Source: Bradyrhizobium mercantei (GTDB taxonomy: Bacteria; Pseudomonadota; Alphaproteobacteria; Rhizobiales; Xanthobacteraceae). Taken from it: a DNA stretch of 64,000 bases. Both the position numbers and the translations under genes were made by a program. Where the stretch lies: NCBI RefSeq assembly GCF_001982635.1, contig NZ_MKFI01000005.1, positions 789,519 through 853,518 on the forward strand. The letters run 5' to 3'. The notes under the pieces were generated by a model. The model did not search any database. It saw only the letters and a program-made list of their open reading frames with translations, and was not told the origin of the DNA. Below are positions 7,282-15,034 of this stretch, piece by piece (position 1 is the stretch's first letter; every line of letters starts with the position of its first letter).

Positions 7282-9161
7282 GCGCCAAGGCTGATATATC
7301 CACGTCTGCCTCCACTGCGAGCGCGCATCCGCTGCGCCCGATCTCGTTCGGCAATCCCGATGTTACCGTCGAGCGCCGCGACAACGGCACGATCTATCTC
7401 CGCCCCAAGCTCAAGCTCGCCGATTTTCCCGTGCGCCTCACCGACCGCCTGCATCACTGGGCAAGCGTCGAGCCGAACCGCGTGTTCATGGCCGAGCGTG
7501 CCGCCGGCGGCGGCTGGCGCCAGATCAGCTACGCGCAATTGCTCGATGCCGTCAGGCGGATCGCCTCGACGTTGACTGCGCGCGGACTGTCGGCCGAGCG
7601 GCCGATCGTGATCCTGTCGGGCAACTCGATTGATCACGCGCTGATCGCACTCGGCGCGCTCTATGCCGGCATTCCGTTCTGCCCGGTGTCGCCGGCCTAT
7701 TCGCTGGTGTCGCGCGACTATGGCAAGCTGAGCTTCGTCATCAAGCTGCTGACACCCGGCCTGGTCTTCGTCGACGATGCCGACAAGTTTGCCGATGCGC
7801 TGCGCGTCAATGTCGGACCGGATGTCGAGATTGCCGCAAGCCGCGGGGCGGTGCCCGGCCGCGAGGTGACGCGGCTCGCCGATCTCATGGCGACGCCGGA
7901 CGACGGTGGCCTCGACGCGATCAATGCGGCAATCGGTCCGGACACGATCGCGAAATTCCTGCTGACGTCGGGCTCGACCGGCAATCCGAAGGCGGTCATC
8001 AACACCCAGCGCATGATCTGCGCCAACCAGGTGATGCTGCGTGAGACGCTGGCGTTCCTGAAGGACGAGCCGCCGGTCATCGTCGACTGGCTGCCGTGGA
8101 ATCACACGTTCGGCGGCAACCACAATGTCGGGCTGACGCTGTTCAACGGCGGCTCAATGTATCTCGACGAGGGCAAGCCGATCCCGGGTGGCATCGAGGA
8201 GACGGTGCGAAACCTGCGCGAGATCTCGCCGACGGTCTATTTCAACGTTCCCAAGGGCTATGAATCGCTGCTGCCCTATCTGCGTGACGATGCGGCCTTA
8301 AGGGCAAAATTCTTCGACCGGCTGCATGCGATGTTCTTCTCGGGCGCCGCGCTGTCGCCGTTCATCTGGAACAGCCTCGATGCGCTCGCCGTGCAGGAGA
8401 AGGGCTATCGCGTGCCGATGCTGACCGGGCTCGGCGCCACCGAGACCTCGCCGTTCTTCATGTCGGTGCGGCCCGCTACCAGCCGCTCCGGCCATGTCGG
8501 GCTCCCGGTGTCGGGCAATGACGCGAAGCTGGTGCCGAACAACGGCAAGCTCGAGGTGCGTGCCAAGGGCCCGAACGTGACGCCGGGTTACTGGCGGCAG
8601 CCGGAGCTGACGGCCAAGGCGTTCGACGAGGAGGGCTTCTACAAGTTCGGCGATGCGCTGAAGGCTGCCAACCCCGGCGATCTCGATGCCGGTTTCGATT
8701 TCGACGGCCGCATCGCCGAGGATTTCAAGCTGGCGAGCGGCACCTGGGTCAGCGTCGGCCCCTTAAGGGCGCGCTTCGTCGGCACCTGCGCGCCGCTGGT
8801 GCGCGACGTCGTGATCGCCGGGCTTAACCGCGACGAGCTGGCGGCGATCGTGATCCTCGATCTCGATGGCTGCCGCCTGATCAATCCGGCGCTTGCCGCT
8901 GGCGACATCGCCGCCGCGGCCAATGATCCTTTGGTGCGAGCCGCCTTTCGCGAACGCTTCGCGCGCGTGCTGGCCGGCGCCACCGGTTCTTCGAACCGGA
9001 TCGCACGCGCGATCCTGCTCGATACCCCACTGTCGATCGATCGCGGCGAGGTCACCGACAAGGGCTCGATCAACCAGCGTGCGGTGCTGGAGCATCGCAC
9101 CGACATCATCGACGCGCTCTATGCGCCGGTGCCGCCGGCATCGGTGATCACGTCAATCTGA
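7278..9161 (+). CDS. couB: Feruloyl/p-coumaroyl-CoA synthetase (AMP-binding ligase)
   Basis: A 627-residue member of the feruloyl-CoA synthase branch of adenylate-forming ligases, activating hydroxycinnamates to CoA thioesters with ATP. The P-loop-like motif LLTSGSTGNPKAV lies near residue 230. WLPWNHTFGGNH follows near 275, the A5-type motif TGLGATETSPFF near 385 and the catalytic C-terminal Lys in VTDKGSINQ near 594. The start ATG at 7278 overlaps the couA stop; longer upstream extensions are in the wrong context. Length and the unusual C-terminal half (LRARFVGTCAPLVRDVVIAG) fit feruloyl-CoA synthases rather than acetyl- or long-chain-CoA ligases. Confidence 0.9.
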   Translation: MSAKADISTSASTASAHPLRPISFGNPDVTVERRDNGTIYLRPKLKLADFPVRLTDRLHHWASVEPNRVFMAERAAGGGWRQISYAQLLDAVRRIASTLTARGLSAERPIVILSGNSIDHALIALGALYAGIPFCPVSPAYSLVSRDYGKLSFVIKLLTPGLVFVDDADKFADALRVNVGPDVEIAASRGAVPGREVTRLADLMATPDDGGLDAINAAIGPDTIAKFLLTSGSTGNPKAVINTQRMICANQVMLRETLAFLKDEPPVIVDWLPWNHTFGGNHNVGLTLFNGGSMYLDEGKPIPGGIEETVRNLREISPTVYFNVPKGYESLLPYLRDDAALRAKFFDRLHAMFFSGAALSPFIWNSLDALAVQEKGYRVPMLTGLGATETSPFFMSVRPATSRSGHVGLPVSGNDAKLVPNNGKLEVRAKGPNVTPGYWRQPELTAKAFDEEGFYKFGDALKAANPGDLDAGFDFDGRIAEDFKLASGTWVSVGPLRARFVGTCAPLVRDVVIAGLNRDELAAIVILDLDGCRLINPALAAGDIAAAANDPLVRAAFRERFARVLAGATGSSNRIARAILLDTPLSIDRGEVTDKGSINQRAVLEHRTDIIDALYAPVPPASVITSI

Positions 9162-9181
9162 CTCTCGAAGAGGAGAAAGCC

Positions 9182-9943
9182 ATGCAGTTGAAGGACCAGG
9201 CCGCCATCGTCACCGGCGGCGCATCGGGATTGGGCGCTGCGACCGCGCGCCGTCTGGCCGCGCAGGGCGCCAAGGTCGCGGTTTGCGATCTCAACGCCAA
9301 GCTCGCCGAGAGCGTCGCGGCCGAGATCGGCGGCATCGCGATCGTTTGTGACGTCGCCGATGCGGCAGCCGCCGAGGCCGCGGTCGCTGCCGCCGCCAAG
9401 GCGCATGGTCCGGCGCGCGTGCTGGTGAACTGCGCCGGCATCGGCGTGGCCAAACGCGTGATCGGCCGCGAAGGGCCGATGGCGCTGGCCGACTTCGACA
9501 AGGTGATCAAGGTCAATTTGATCGGCTCGTTCAACATGCTGCGGCTTGCGACCGCTGAGATGTCGAAGCTCGAACCGCTCGCGACCGGCGAGCGCGGCGT
9601 CGTGATCTCGACGGCCTCGGTCGCGGCCTATGACGGCCAGATCGGGCAGGCGGCCTATTCGGCCTCGAAGGGCGGCATCGTCGCGATGACGCTGCCGATC
9701 GCGCGCGAGCTCGCGCAATTCGGCATTCGCGTGCTGACCATCGCGCCCGGCCTGTTCATGACGCCGTTGCTGGCCGGCCTGCCGCAGGAAGCGCAGGATT
9801 CGCTCGCTGCCGCGATCCCGTTCCCGCGCCGGTTGGGCCAGGCCGACGAGTTCGCCTCGCTGGCGCTGCACATGATCGACAATCCCTATCTGAACGGCGA
9901 AGTGGTGCGGCTCGATGCCGCGCTCCGCATGGCGCCGCGCTGA
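9182..9943 (+). CDS. SDR-family 3-hydroxyacyl-CoA dehydrogenase-like protein
   Basis: A 253-residue classical short-chain dehydrogenase. It has the cofactor motif TGGASGLG (residues 12-19), the NAG-type motif NCAGIG near residue 84, the catalytic Ser in STASVAAYDG near 143 and the YSASKGG catalytic Tyr/Lys near 159-163. An acidic residue after the second strand (VCDLNAK) points to NAD(H). The overall pattern, including the APGLFMTPLLAGLP segment, resembles type-2 3-hydroxyacyl-CoA dehydrogenases (HSD10-like). It starts 20 bases after the couB stop, after AAGAGGAGAAAGCC. Its likely role is oxidation of the beta-hydroxy-acyl-CoA made by couA. Confidence 0.85.
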   Translation: MQLKDQAAIVTGGASGLGAATARRLAAQGAKVAVCDLNAKLAESVAAEIGGIAIVCDVADAAAAEAAVAAAAKAHGPARVLVNCAGIGVAKRVIGREGPMALADFDKVIKVNLIGSFNMLRLATAEMSKLEPLATGERGVVISTASVAAYDGQIGQAAYSASKGGIVAMTLPIARELAQFGIRVLTIAPGLFMTPLLAGLPQEAQDSLAAAIPFPRRLGQADEFASLALHMIDNPYLNGEVVRLDAALRMAPR

Positions 9944-9990
9944 AGCATGATCCGGAAGAGCGTGAAGCGCTCTTCCGGATGGATCACGCT
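9944..9990. repeat. Short hairpin repeat, family E (AGCATGATCCGGAA type)
   Basis: AGCATGATCCGGAAGAGCG is followed by its near-complement CGCTCTTCCGGATGGATCACGCT, giving a strong stem-loop between the SDR and thioesterase genes. Larger relatives are at 10473-10549 and 25132-25182. This is a widespread alphaproteobacterial intergenic hairpin. Confidence 0.75.
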
Positions 9991-10006
9991 CATTCGAGGA
10001 TAAACC

Positions 10007-10426
10007 ATGTTCGTCAACCGGCGCGACGTGCAGATCCAATGGGGCGACTGCGACCCCGCCAACATCGTCTATTACCCGCGCTACTTCGCGATGTTCGACG
10101 ACTCGACCTCGATCATGTTCGAAGCCGCCGGTTGTTCGAAGCAGGACCTCGTCCACAAATACGGCCTGGTCGGCATTCCCATGGTCGACACGCGGGCGAA
10201 ATTCCACATCCCGTCGACCCATGGCGACTGGATTACCATCGAGAGCCGGATCGACAGCATCAAGCGCTCGAGCTTTGAGGTGGTGCACCGCGTGTTCAAG
10301 GGCGAGGCGCTGGCGATCGAGGCGTTCGAGACAAGGGTGCTGGTCGGCCGCCACCCGGACGATCCCGACAGACTGAAATCGGCGCCGTTTCCGCAGGAGA
10401 TCATCGACCGCTTCATGAAAGGCTGA
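10007..10426 (+). CDS. 4-hydroxybenzoyl-CoA thioesterase-like protein
   Basis: A 139-residue single hotdog domain. The start of the fold, WGDCDPANIVYYPRYF (residues 12-27), carries the catalytic Asp of the Pseudomonas-type 4-hydroxybenzoyl-CoA thioesterase family, with the typical Pro-Ala-x-Ile-Val-Tyr-Tyr-Pro run. It would release 4-hydroxybenzoate (or a vanillate-type acid) from the CoA ester in the cytoplasm, linking the cou ligase pathway to PobA. It sits at the end of the couA-couB-SDR set. The start ATG at 10007 is preceded by the weak ribosome site GAGGATAAACC. Confidence 0.87.
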   Translation: MFVNRRDVQIQWGDCDPANIVYYPRYFAMFDDSTSIMFEAAGCSKQDLVHKYGLVGIPMVDTRAKFHIPSTHGDWITIESRIDSIKRSSFEVVHRVFKGEALAIEAFETRVLVGRHPDDPDRLKSAPFPQEIIDRFMKG

Positions 10427-10472
10427 CCTGGCCGTGAAGGGCTGACTTGCAGCCCTCATGACTAGACTTTTG

Positions 10473-10549
10473 GAGCATGATCCCCGCGCAAACGCGTTCC
10501 GCGTTTGTCGCGAGGGAAAACCGGTTTCCACTTTTCCGGATCATGCTCT
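10473..10549. repeat. Hairpin repeat, family E, long form
   Basis: Begins GAGCATGATCCCCGCGCAAA and ends TTTTCCGGATCATGCTC, with complementary outer arms and an internal AACGCGTTCCGCGTTT palindrome. It separates the thioesterase from couP. The couP transcript probably starts between it and the start codon at 10618. Confidence 0.8.
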
Positions 10550-10617
10550 AAAGAAGGGGCTGAATTGGCCCGCCAAACTGGTTTAAACCCAAAAAACATA
10601 TCCGCAGGGAGGAATGA

Positions 10618-11769
10618 ATGAGGAAGGCCACTCTCGCCGCAGCAGCACTCGCAGCAGCCTTTGCGCTGCCGGGCATGTCCGCGCAGGCGCAGACCAACGA
10701 AATCACCATCGGCATCTCGATCTCGACCACCGGTCCTGCCGCGGCGCTCGGCATTCCCGAGCGCAACGCACTCGATTTCGTGCCGAAGGAGATCGGCGGC
10801 GTGCCGCTGAAGCTGATCGTGCTCGATGACGGCGGCGATCCGACCGCCGCGACCACCAATGCGCGGCGCTTCGTCACCGAGTCCAAGGCCGACATCATCA
10901 TGGGCTCCTGCACCACGCCGCCGTCGATCGCGGTGTCGACGGTTGCCAACGAGGCCGGCATCCCGCATCTCGGGCTTGCGCCGTTCCCAATCAACGATGC
11001 GCGCGCAAAATGGTCGGTCGACCTGCCGCAGTCGATCCCGATCATGGGCAAGGTGCTCTACGAGCACATGAAGGCGCACAACATCAAGACCGTCGGCTAT
11101 ATCGGCTACTCCGATTCCTACGGCGACCTCTGGGTCAACGACTTCAAGGCGCAGGCCGTGCCGATGGGCCTGACCATGACCGATGAGGAGCGTTTCGCGC
11201 GTCCGGATACGTCGGTCGCGGGTCAAGTGCTGAAGCTCGTCGCCGCCAATCCCGACGCCATCCTGGTCGGCGCCTCCGGCACCGCCGCGGCGCTGCCGCA
11301 GACCGCGCTGCGCGAGCGCGGCTACAAGGGCCTGATCTACCAGACCCATGGCGCCGCGAGCATGGACTTCATCCGCATCGCGGGTGCGGCCGCGGAAGGC
11401 GTCATCATGTCGGCAGGTCCGATCATGTCGCCGGAAACCCAGCCCGACGGCGCACTGACCAAGAAGCCTGGCCTTGCGCTCAACACGGCCTATGAGGCGA
11501 AGTACGGTGCCAACAGCCGCAGCCAGTTCGCCGGCCACTCCTACGACGCCTTCGAGGTGCTGAAGCGCGTCATCCCGGTGGCGCTGAAGGCCGGCAAGCC
11601 CGGCACGCCGGAATTCCGCGAAGGCATCCGTCAGGCGTTCATCTCCGAGAAGGAGATCGTCGCGACCCAGGGCGTCTACAACTGGACCGAAAAGGACCGC
11701 TACGGCCTCGACGACCGCTCGCGCATCCTGCTGACGGTCAAGGACGGCAAGTACGTCCCGGCAATGTGA
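10618..11769 (+). CDS. couP: ABC transporter substrate-binding protein, Liv type, for aromatic acids
   Basis: A 383-residue periplasmic type I binding protein with a signal peptide (MRKATLAAAALAAAFALPG, cleavage near AQA-QTN) and two Venus-flytrap lobes typical of the LivK/aromatic-acid branch. The early segment GISISTTGPAAALGIPERN is the usual ligand-lobe start. GGGAGG five bases upstream fixes the ATG at 10618; an ATG four bases earlier is out of frame. In R. palustris the gene in this place (couP) binds p-coumarate and related hydroxycinnamates. Its ATPase and permease genes lie on the opposite strand at 12532-16075, past the inserted DUF559 element. A strong terminator follows at 11792-11823. 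Confidence 0.87.
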   Translation: MRKATLAAAALAAAFALPGMSAQAQTNEITIGISISTTGPAAALGIPERNALDFVPKEIGGVPLKLIVLDDGGDPTAATTNARRFVTESKADIIMGSCTTPPSIAVSTVANEAGIPHLGLAPFPINDARAKWSVDLPQSIPIMGKVLYEHMKAHNIKTVGYIGYSDSYGDLWVNDFKAQAVPMGLTMTDEERFARPDTSVAGQVLKLVAANPDAILVGASGTAAALPQTALRERGYKGLIYQTHGAASMDFIRIAGAAAEGVIMSAGPIMSPETQPDGALTKKPGLALNTAYEAKYGANSRSQFAGHSYDAFEVLKRVIPVALKAGKPGTPEFREGIRQAFISEKEIVATQGVYNWTEKDRYGLDDRSRILLTVKDGKYVPAM

Positions 11770-11791
11770 GCGGCCTACGATCCGCGAAACG

Positions 11792-11823
11792 AAAAGCCGG
11801 TCCCGATGGGACCGGCTTTTTTC
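11792..11823 (+). terminator. Rho-independent terminator after couP
   Basis: AAAAGCCGGTCCC-GATG-GGACCGGCTTTTTT: a perfect GC-rich stem with a four-base loop and a run of Ts, 23 bases after the couP stop codon. The A-run on the left also makes it usable from the other strand. Confidence 0.92.
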
Positions 11824-12502
11824 TTACCCTCCCCTGGAGGGGGAGGGTCGCTTCGCATCGCGACTAGCGATGTGAAGCGGGGTGGGTGACGGTCTATCGG
11901 CGTCGGTAGTGCTTCAGCGGACCGGCTTCCGCTTCCCGCGCACCGTAGAGCTCGACATAGATCCGTTCGAGCACGGCGTTGAGGTTAGCTGTGATCTCCG
12001 AGTTCCAAAAGCGGATGACGCGATATCCTTCCCGCTCGAGCCATTGCTGACGCTCGCGATCACGCTCTGCCGTTGCACCTTCGTTGTGGTGCCCGCCATC
12101 CAGCTCGATGATCAGGCGTTTGGCTGGGCAGAAAAAGTCCACGACATAGGAGCCGATCGGGGCTTGTCTTCGGAAATGCGTGCCCTCCGTCGGCAGCTCC
12201 TTCAGCGCGCGCCACAGTATCCGTTCATGCGGCGTGGCGTTTGCGCGCAGCTTCTTCGCAGAGGCTCTTCGGATCGATGCTGAGACCATTTGTGTGGCTT
12301 CACCCCACCCCGATCGCACCCGGCGATGCGGCGCATCGCCGCGCGCGCTCGACCCTCCCCCTCCAGGGGAGGGTGAAGTGGAGCGCAATCCCTGCGCGAA
12401 TGCAAGCTTGTTAGGAGCAATGGATTTTCAGAAGGCGCTTGCCTTCATCCTCCCCTGGAGGGGGAGGATCGACGCGCATGCAATGCGCGGCGAGGTGGGG
12501 TG
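11824..12502. mobile_element. DUF559 gene bounded by inverted REP-like repeats
   Basis: Three copies of one repeat surround a single gene. Copy 1 (about 11826-11891, plus orientation) starts CCCTCCCCTGGAGGGGGAGG and ends GGGGTGGGTGAC. Copy 2 (about 12297-12376) is the same unit on the minus strand. Copy 3 (about 12447-12502) is again in plus orientation. Copies 1 and 2 face each other across the DUF559 gene as terminal inverted repeats would. The block separates couP from the other transporter genes, suggesting an insertion. The layout recalls REP sequences with their own nuclease gene. Mobility is inference. Confidence 0.55.
11894..12289 (-). CDS. DUF559 domain endonuclease-like protein
   Basis: A 131-residue protein of the DUF559 family, which belongs to the very-short-patch-repair/restriction endonuclease fold. 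It contains the PHERILWRALKEL helix, then the core FRRQAPIGSYVVDFFCP (the Asp of the catalytic strand) and LIIELDGGHH, followed by RDRERQQWLEREGYRVIRFWN. Its Asp/Glu pattern matches a PD-(D/E)xK-like centre. I choose the ATG at 12289: the longer frame from 12388 begins with TTG and simply translates the flanking repeat (SPSPGGGGSS). It is bounded by inverted repeats, see the surrounding mobile-element entry. Its cellular role is unknown. Confidence 0.88.
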   Translation of the reverse strand: MVSASIRRASAKKLRANATPHERILWRALKELPTEGTHFRRQAPIGSYVVDFFCPAKRLIIELDGGHHNEGATAERDRERQQWLEREGYRVIRFWNSEITANLNAVLERIYVELYGAREAEAGPLKHYRRR

Positions 12503-12531
12503 ACAGTCTCTCAGCGTTTGGGCTGCGCGTG

Positions 12532-13263
12532 CTAAATCGCGCTTTCGCCTTCGTGCTGGAAGCCGAGATAGCTCGCGGCTACGCCCTTGTTGGCGGCGAT
12601 GTCCTTGGCCGAGCCCGACAGCACGAACTCGCCGAGCTCCATCACATAGGCGCGGTCGGCGATCTGCAGCGCGGCCTGGGCGTTCTGCTCGACCAGCAGC
12701 ACCGAGACGCCGGCGGCACGGAGCTCGCCGACGATGCGGAAGATGTCGGCGACGATGATCGGGGCGAGGCCGAGGCTCGGCTCGTCCAGCATCAGCAGTT
12801 TCGGCGCGCCCATCAGCGCGCGGCCCATCGCCAGCATCTGCTGCTCGCCGCCGGAGAGCGTGCCGGCGAGCTGCTTGCGGCGCTCCTTGAGCCGCGGAAA
12901 CAGCGTGTAGACCCGCTCCAGCGAGGTCGCCGCGACGGCCTTCGCGATCCGGAAGGCGCCGAGCTCGAGATTGTCCTCGACATTCATGGTGCCGAACAAT
13001 TCGCGATGCTCGGGCACCAGGCTGAGGCCGGTGGCAACGCGATCCTCGATATCCAGCGGCGCCATGTCGACGCCGGCGAAGGTGGTGCGGCCCTTCAGCG
13101 GCAGCACGCCCATGATGGCGTTGAGCAACGTGGTCTTGCCGGCGCCGTTGGCGCCGATGATGGTGACGATCTCGTTGCCGGCGACGTCGAGCGAGACGCC
13201 GCGCACGGCCTCGACCTTGCCGTAGGAGATGTGGACGTCGGCAACCGACAACAGCGCGCTCAT
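12532..13263 (-). CDS. livF: ABC transporter ATP-binding protein, LivF type
   Basis: A 243-residue ATPase of the branched-chain/aromatic-acid importer class. Walker A is GANGAGKTT (near residue 40), the ABC signature is LSGGEQQML (near 138) and Walker B is LLMLDEPSLGLAP (near 158). It ends after KDIAANKGVAASYLG, as LivF proteins do. The ATG at 13263 overlaps the stop of the upstream livM-livG gene (ATGA), showing translational coupling. Transcription runs livH, livM-livG, livF. It should energise uptake of the ligand delivered by CouP. Confidence 0.92.
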   Translation of the reverse strand: MSALLSVADVHISYGKVEAVRGVSLDVAGNEIVTIIGANGAGKTTLLNAIMGVLPLKGRTTFAGVDMAPLDIEDRVATGLSLVPEHRELFGTMNVEDNLELGAFRIAKAVAATSLERVYTLFPRLKERRKQLAGTLSGGEQQMLAMGRALMGAPKLLMLDEPSLGLAPIIVADIFRIVGELRAAGVSVLLVEQNAQAALQIADRAYVMELGEFVLSGSAKDIAANKGVAASYLGFQHEGESAI

Positions 13264-15029
13264 GCGGCGGCTCCGAGATAGGCCTTGATCACGTCGGGGT
13301 TGCGCTTGATCGCGGCCGGCGTGCCTTCGGCGATCTTGGTGCCGAAATCGAGCACCACGATGCGGTCGGCGAGATCCATCACGAACCCCATGTCGTGCTC
13401 GACCAGCAGCACCGACATGCCGCCGTCGCGCAATTGCCGGAGCAGCGCAGCCAGCCGCTGCTTCTCCATGTGGCGCAGCCCGGCGGCCGGCTCGTCGAGC
13501 AACAGCAGCATCGGATCGACGCACAGCGCACGCGCGATCTCGACGATACGCTGCTGCCCGAGCGACAGCGAGCCCGCGAGCTGGTCGATCTGGTCGGACA
13601 GGCCGACGCGCGCGATCTGGCGCGCGGCTTCCGCGAGCAGTCTTGCTTCATCGGAGCGGTCGAGCCGCAGCATGCTGGAGATCGCGCCGGAATTGCCGCG
13701 CAGATGCGCGCCGATCGCGACGTTTTCCAGCACAGTCATGTCGGGCACCAGCTTGACGTGCTGGAAGGTCCTGGACACGCCGAGCTTGACCACCTCCTGG
13801 GGCGGCGCGTTCTCGACTTCCTTGCCCTGTACGAAGATCTTGCCGCTGGTTGCACCGAGGACGCCGGTGATCAAATTGAAGGTCGTGCTCTTGCCGGCGC
13901 CGTTCGGGCCGATCAGCGCGACGATCTCGCGGGCGTTGACGTCGAACGAGACGTCATTCACCGCGAGCACGCCGCCGAACTGTTTGCGCGCCTTCTCGAT
14001 GTGCAGCAGCACCGGTGACGATCCCGGCGCCCGTTTTTGGTGTTCCAGCTTCACCGATGTGTCCGGCGTCTTGCGGGCGGGCTTGAACGGCAGCCTTGAC
14101 ATCAGCCAGGGCCAGACGCCCTGCGGTGCGAGCTGGAGCAGCAGCACCAGCATGATGCCGAACACGATGGTCTCGAGCTGGCTCTGGCCGCCGAAGATGT
14201 AGGGCAGGTAGCTCTGCAGCACCTCTTTCAGGATCACGACGATCGCTGCGCCGAGCACACCGCCCCAGACGTAGCCGGCGCCGCCGACCACGGCGATGAA
14301 CAGATACTCGATGCCGGCCTGCGCGCCGAACGGCGTCGGGTTGGCGGCGCGCTGGAAATGCGCGTAGAGCCAGCCGGACAGGCCGGCCAGCACCGCGGCA
14401 TAGATGAACACCAGAAGCTTGGCGCGCGGCGTCTGCACGCCGAACGCTTCGGCCGCGACATGGCCGCGCCGCAGCGCGCGGATGGCGCGCCCGGTGCGGG
14501 AATCCAGCAGGTTCATGGTCAGCAATGCGGAGAGCAGTACGGCGACCCAGATCGCGTAATAGATCGTATCCGGGCTCAGCATCCTGAACGAGCCGATCGA
14601 GAGCGGCGGGATGCCCGAAATGCCGTCGTTGCGGCCGAGGAATTCGAGCTTGCTGAACAGATAGAACAGGCCGATGCCCCAAGCGATGGTGCCGAGCGGC
14701 AGATAATGGCCTGATAGCCGCACCGTGACGATGCCGAGCAGCACGGCCGCGATGCCGCTGACCAGCAGCGACGCCGGCAGCGTCAGCCACGGCGATACGC
14801 CATAGGCGGTGGTCAGCACCGCCGTGGTGTAGGCGCCGAAGCCGCAGAACGCGGCCTGCCCGAACGAGGTGAGGCCGCCGACGCCGGTGAGCAGCACGAG
14901 CCCCATCGCGACCAGCGCGGCAAGCCCGATATTGTCGAGCAGCACGATCCAGAACGGCGGGATGCCCGGGACAAGCGGGATCACCGCCATCACGAGCGCG
15001 AAGATGATGAGAGGAAGCCGCTGCGTCAT
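13260..15029 (-). CDS. LivM-LivG fusion: ABC permease joined to ATP-binding domain
   Basis: A single 589-residue frame holds two proteins that are usually separate. Residues 1 to about 315 are a LivM-type permease (GLTSFGQAAFCGFGAYTTAV and the later GGAGYVWGGVLGAAIVVILK loop). After a linker near 320-345 comes a full LivG ATPase with Walker A GPNGAGKST near 375, signature LSLGQQRIVEIARAL near 495 and Walker B LLLLDEPAAGL near 515. It ends VIKAYLGAAA. No frameshift or start-stop junction interrupts it. The ATG at 15029 follows the livH stop by five bases. The two-ATPase, two-permease complex would still assemble, with one half tethered. Confidence 0.9.
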   Translation of the reverse strand: MTQRLPLIIFALVMAVIPLVPGIPPFWIVLLDNIGLAALVAMGLVLLTGVGGLTSFGQAAFCGFGAYTTAVLTTAYGVSPWLTLPASLLVSGIAAVLLGIVTVRLSGHYLPLGTIAWGIGLFYLFSKLEFLGRNDGISGIPPLSIGSFRMLSPDTIYYAIWVAVLLSALLTMNLLDSRTGRAIRALRRGHVAAEAFGVQTPRAKLLVFIYAAVLAGLSGWLYAHFQRAANPTPFGAQAGIEYLFIAVVGGAGYVWGGVLGAAIVVILKEVLQSYLPYIFGGQSQLETIVFGIMLVLLLQLAPQGVWPWLMSRLPFKPARKTPDTSVKLEHQKRAPGSSPVLLHIEKARKQFGGVLAVNDVSFDVNAREIVALIGPNGAGKSTTFNLITGVLGATSGKIFVQGKEVENAPPQEVVKLGVSRTFQHVKLVPDMTVLENVAIGAHLRGNSGAISSMLRLDRSDEARLLAEAARQIARVGLSDQIDQLAGSLSLGQQRIVEIARALCVDPMLLLLDEPAAGLRHMEKQRLAALLRQLRDGGMSVLLVEHDMGFVMDLADRIVVLDFGTKIAEGTPAAIKRNPDVIKAYLGAAA

Positions 15030-15034
15030 CGCGC

